DNA of 64,000 nucleotides, taken from positions 5,845,501-5,909,500 of the forward strand of contig NZ_CP019724.1 of the NCBI RefSeq assembly GCF_002005225.1, given 5' to 3'. Below the pieces are notes generated by a model. It did no database searches and had not been told where the DNA came from. It saw only the letters and a list, made by a program, of their open reading frames with translations. This document shows, in pieces, positions 63,781 through 64,000 of the stretch. Position 1 is the first letter of the stretch, and each line of letters begins with the position of its first letter. The position numbers and the translations under genes are program-made. Source of the stretch: Streptomyces pactum (GTDB taxonomy: Bacteria > Actinomycetota > Actinomycetes > Streptomycetales > Streptomycetaceae).

Positions 63781-64000
63781 CCGCAACGTCCACCACGTCC
63801 GCCACGTCCGCCACGTCCGCGATGCCCGACGAGCCCCGGATAGCCCTCGTCACCTGCCGCCCCGGGCCCCACGTCAGCGCGGACCGCGACCTGCCGGTGC
63901 TCGAGCGGGCGCTGGAGGAGGCGGGGGCACGGGCGTCCGCCGAGGTGTGGGACGACGACGGCGTCGACTGGAAGGCCTTCGACCTCGCCGTGATCCGTTC
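63777..64000 (+). CDS. ATP-grasp-like protein, N-terminal part
   Basis: Truncated by the window end; about 74 codons seen. After a Thr/Ser/Ala repeat (9-bp DNA unit ACGTCCGCC) it reads RIALVTCRPGPHVSADRDLP, VLERALEEAGARASAEVWDD and GVDWKAFDLAVIRS. This is the usual N-terminus of actinobacterial RimK-like ATP-grasp ligases (VxWDD...VDW..FDLVVIRS). Translationally coupled to the GntR gene. Confidence 0.75.
   Translation, partial: MTATSTTSATSATSAMPDEPRIALVTCRPGPHVSADRDLPVLERALEEAGARASAEVWDDDGVDWKAFDLAVIR

Overview
The window is about 72% GC with codon-position bias, gene families and gene order typical of Streptomyces. The run ppdK, nirB, a SoxR-type FMN reductase, assimilatory nitrate reductase, dgt, dnaG, hrdA, two ABC half-transporters, an mbl-like gene, matB and a GntR gene resembles the central chromosome of S. 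coelicolor-type species, from memory and not from a search. There is no rRNA, phage integrase, insertion sequence or CRISPR array, and no biosynthetic cluster.

Layout. 1-12 kb: a truncated P-type ATPase with a tautomerase/YHS protein, dusB, a membrane sulfatase-like protein, pyruvate phosphate dikinase with a clear hairpin terminator, an acyltransferase, an LAETG excalibur surface protein and an SDR. 12-30 kb: a TetR/SDR pair, then nitrogen assimilation: nirD, nirB and a nir-linked flavoprotein behind a GlnR-like box, nitrate reductase at 24.8-27.2 kb and a CbiX-like chelatase (siroheme is the NirB cofactor) at 28.2 kb. Interleaved are a HxlR/imine-reductase-like pair, a class F sortase pair, a flavin reductase behind a SoxR-like dyad, and a secreted thermolysin-type protease. 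29-41 kb: dgt, a ferredoxin-reductase-like flavoprotein, dnaG, hrdA, two ABC half-transporters and an FGGY kinase. 41.5-46.2 kb: two tandem tRNA-Asn genes, a CAU-anticodon tRNA, a tiny acidic protein, a STAS-ANTAR protein, a GAF histidine kinase with a degenerate ATPase domain, and an Mbl-like protein.

46.3-54.5 kb is the most unusual region. Four overlapping or closely spaced minus-strand genes encode a Trypco1 protein, a trypsin-like protease with a VMAP-C-like tail, a MoxR ATPase, and a 1686-residue protein that appears to join a SAV_2336/vWA-like domain, a pseudokinase, a SARP-like winged helix plus BTAD, a cyclase-like domain and a HAD-like domain. I read this as a vWA-MoxR-associated (VMAP-type) biological-conflict or signalling system with an unusually elaborate central protein.

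54.7-64 kb: a large secreted subtilase, a 19-residue candidate peptide gene, and a malonate module (MatB, MatC-like transporter and divergent GntR regulator). In this module a fused carboxyltransferase-fold protein stands where matA (malonyl-CoA decarboxylase) sits in classical mat operons. The window ends in an ATP-grasp gene.

A recurring theme is in-frame or intergenic minisatellites: an acidic hexapeptide array inside nitrate reductase, an 11-residue array inside a GAF domain, a 10-residue array in HrdA, and several intergenic arrays. Domain assignments come from reading motifs; no database search was run.
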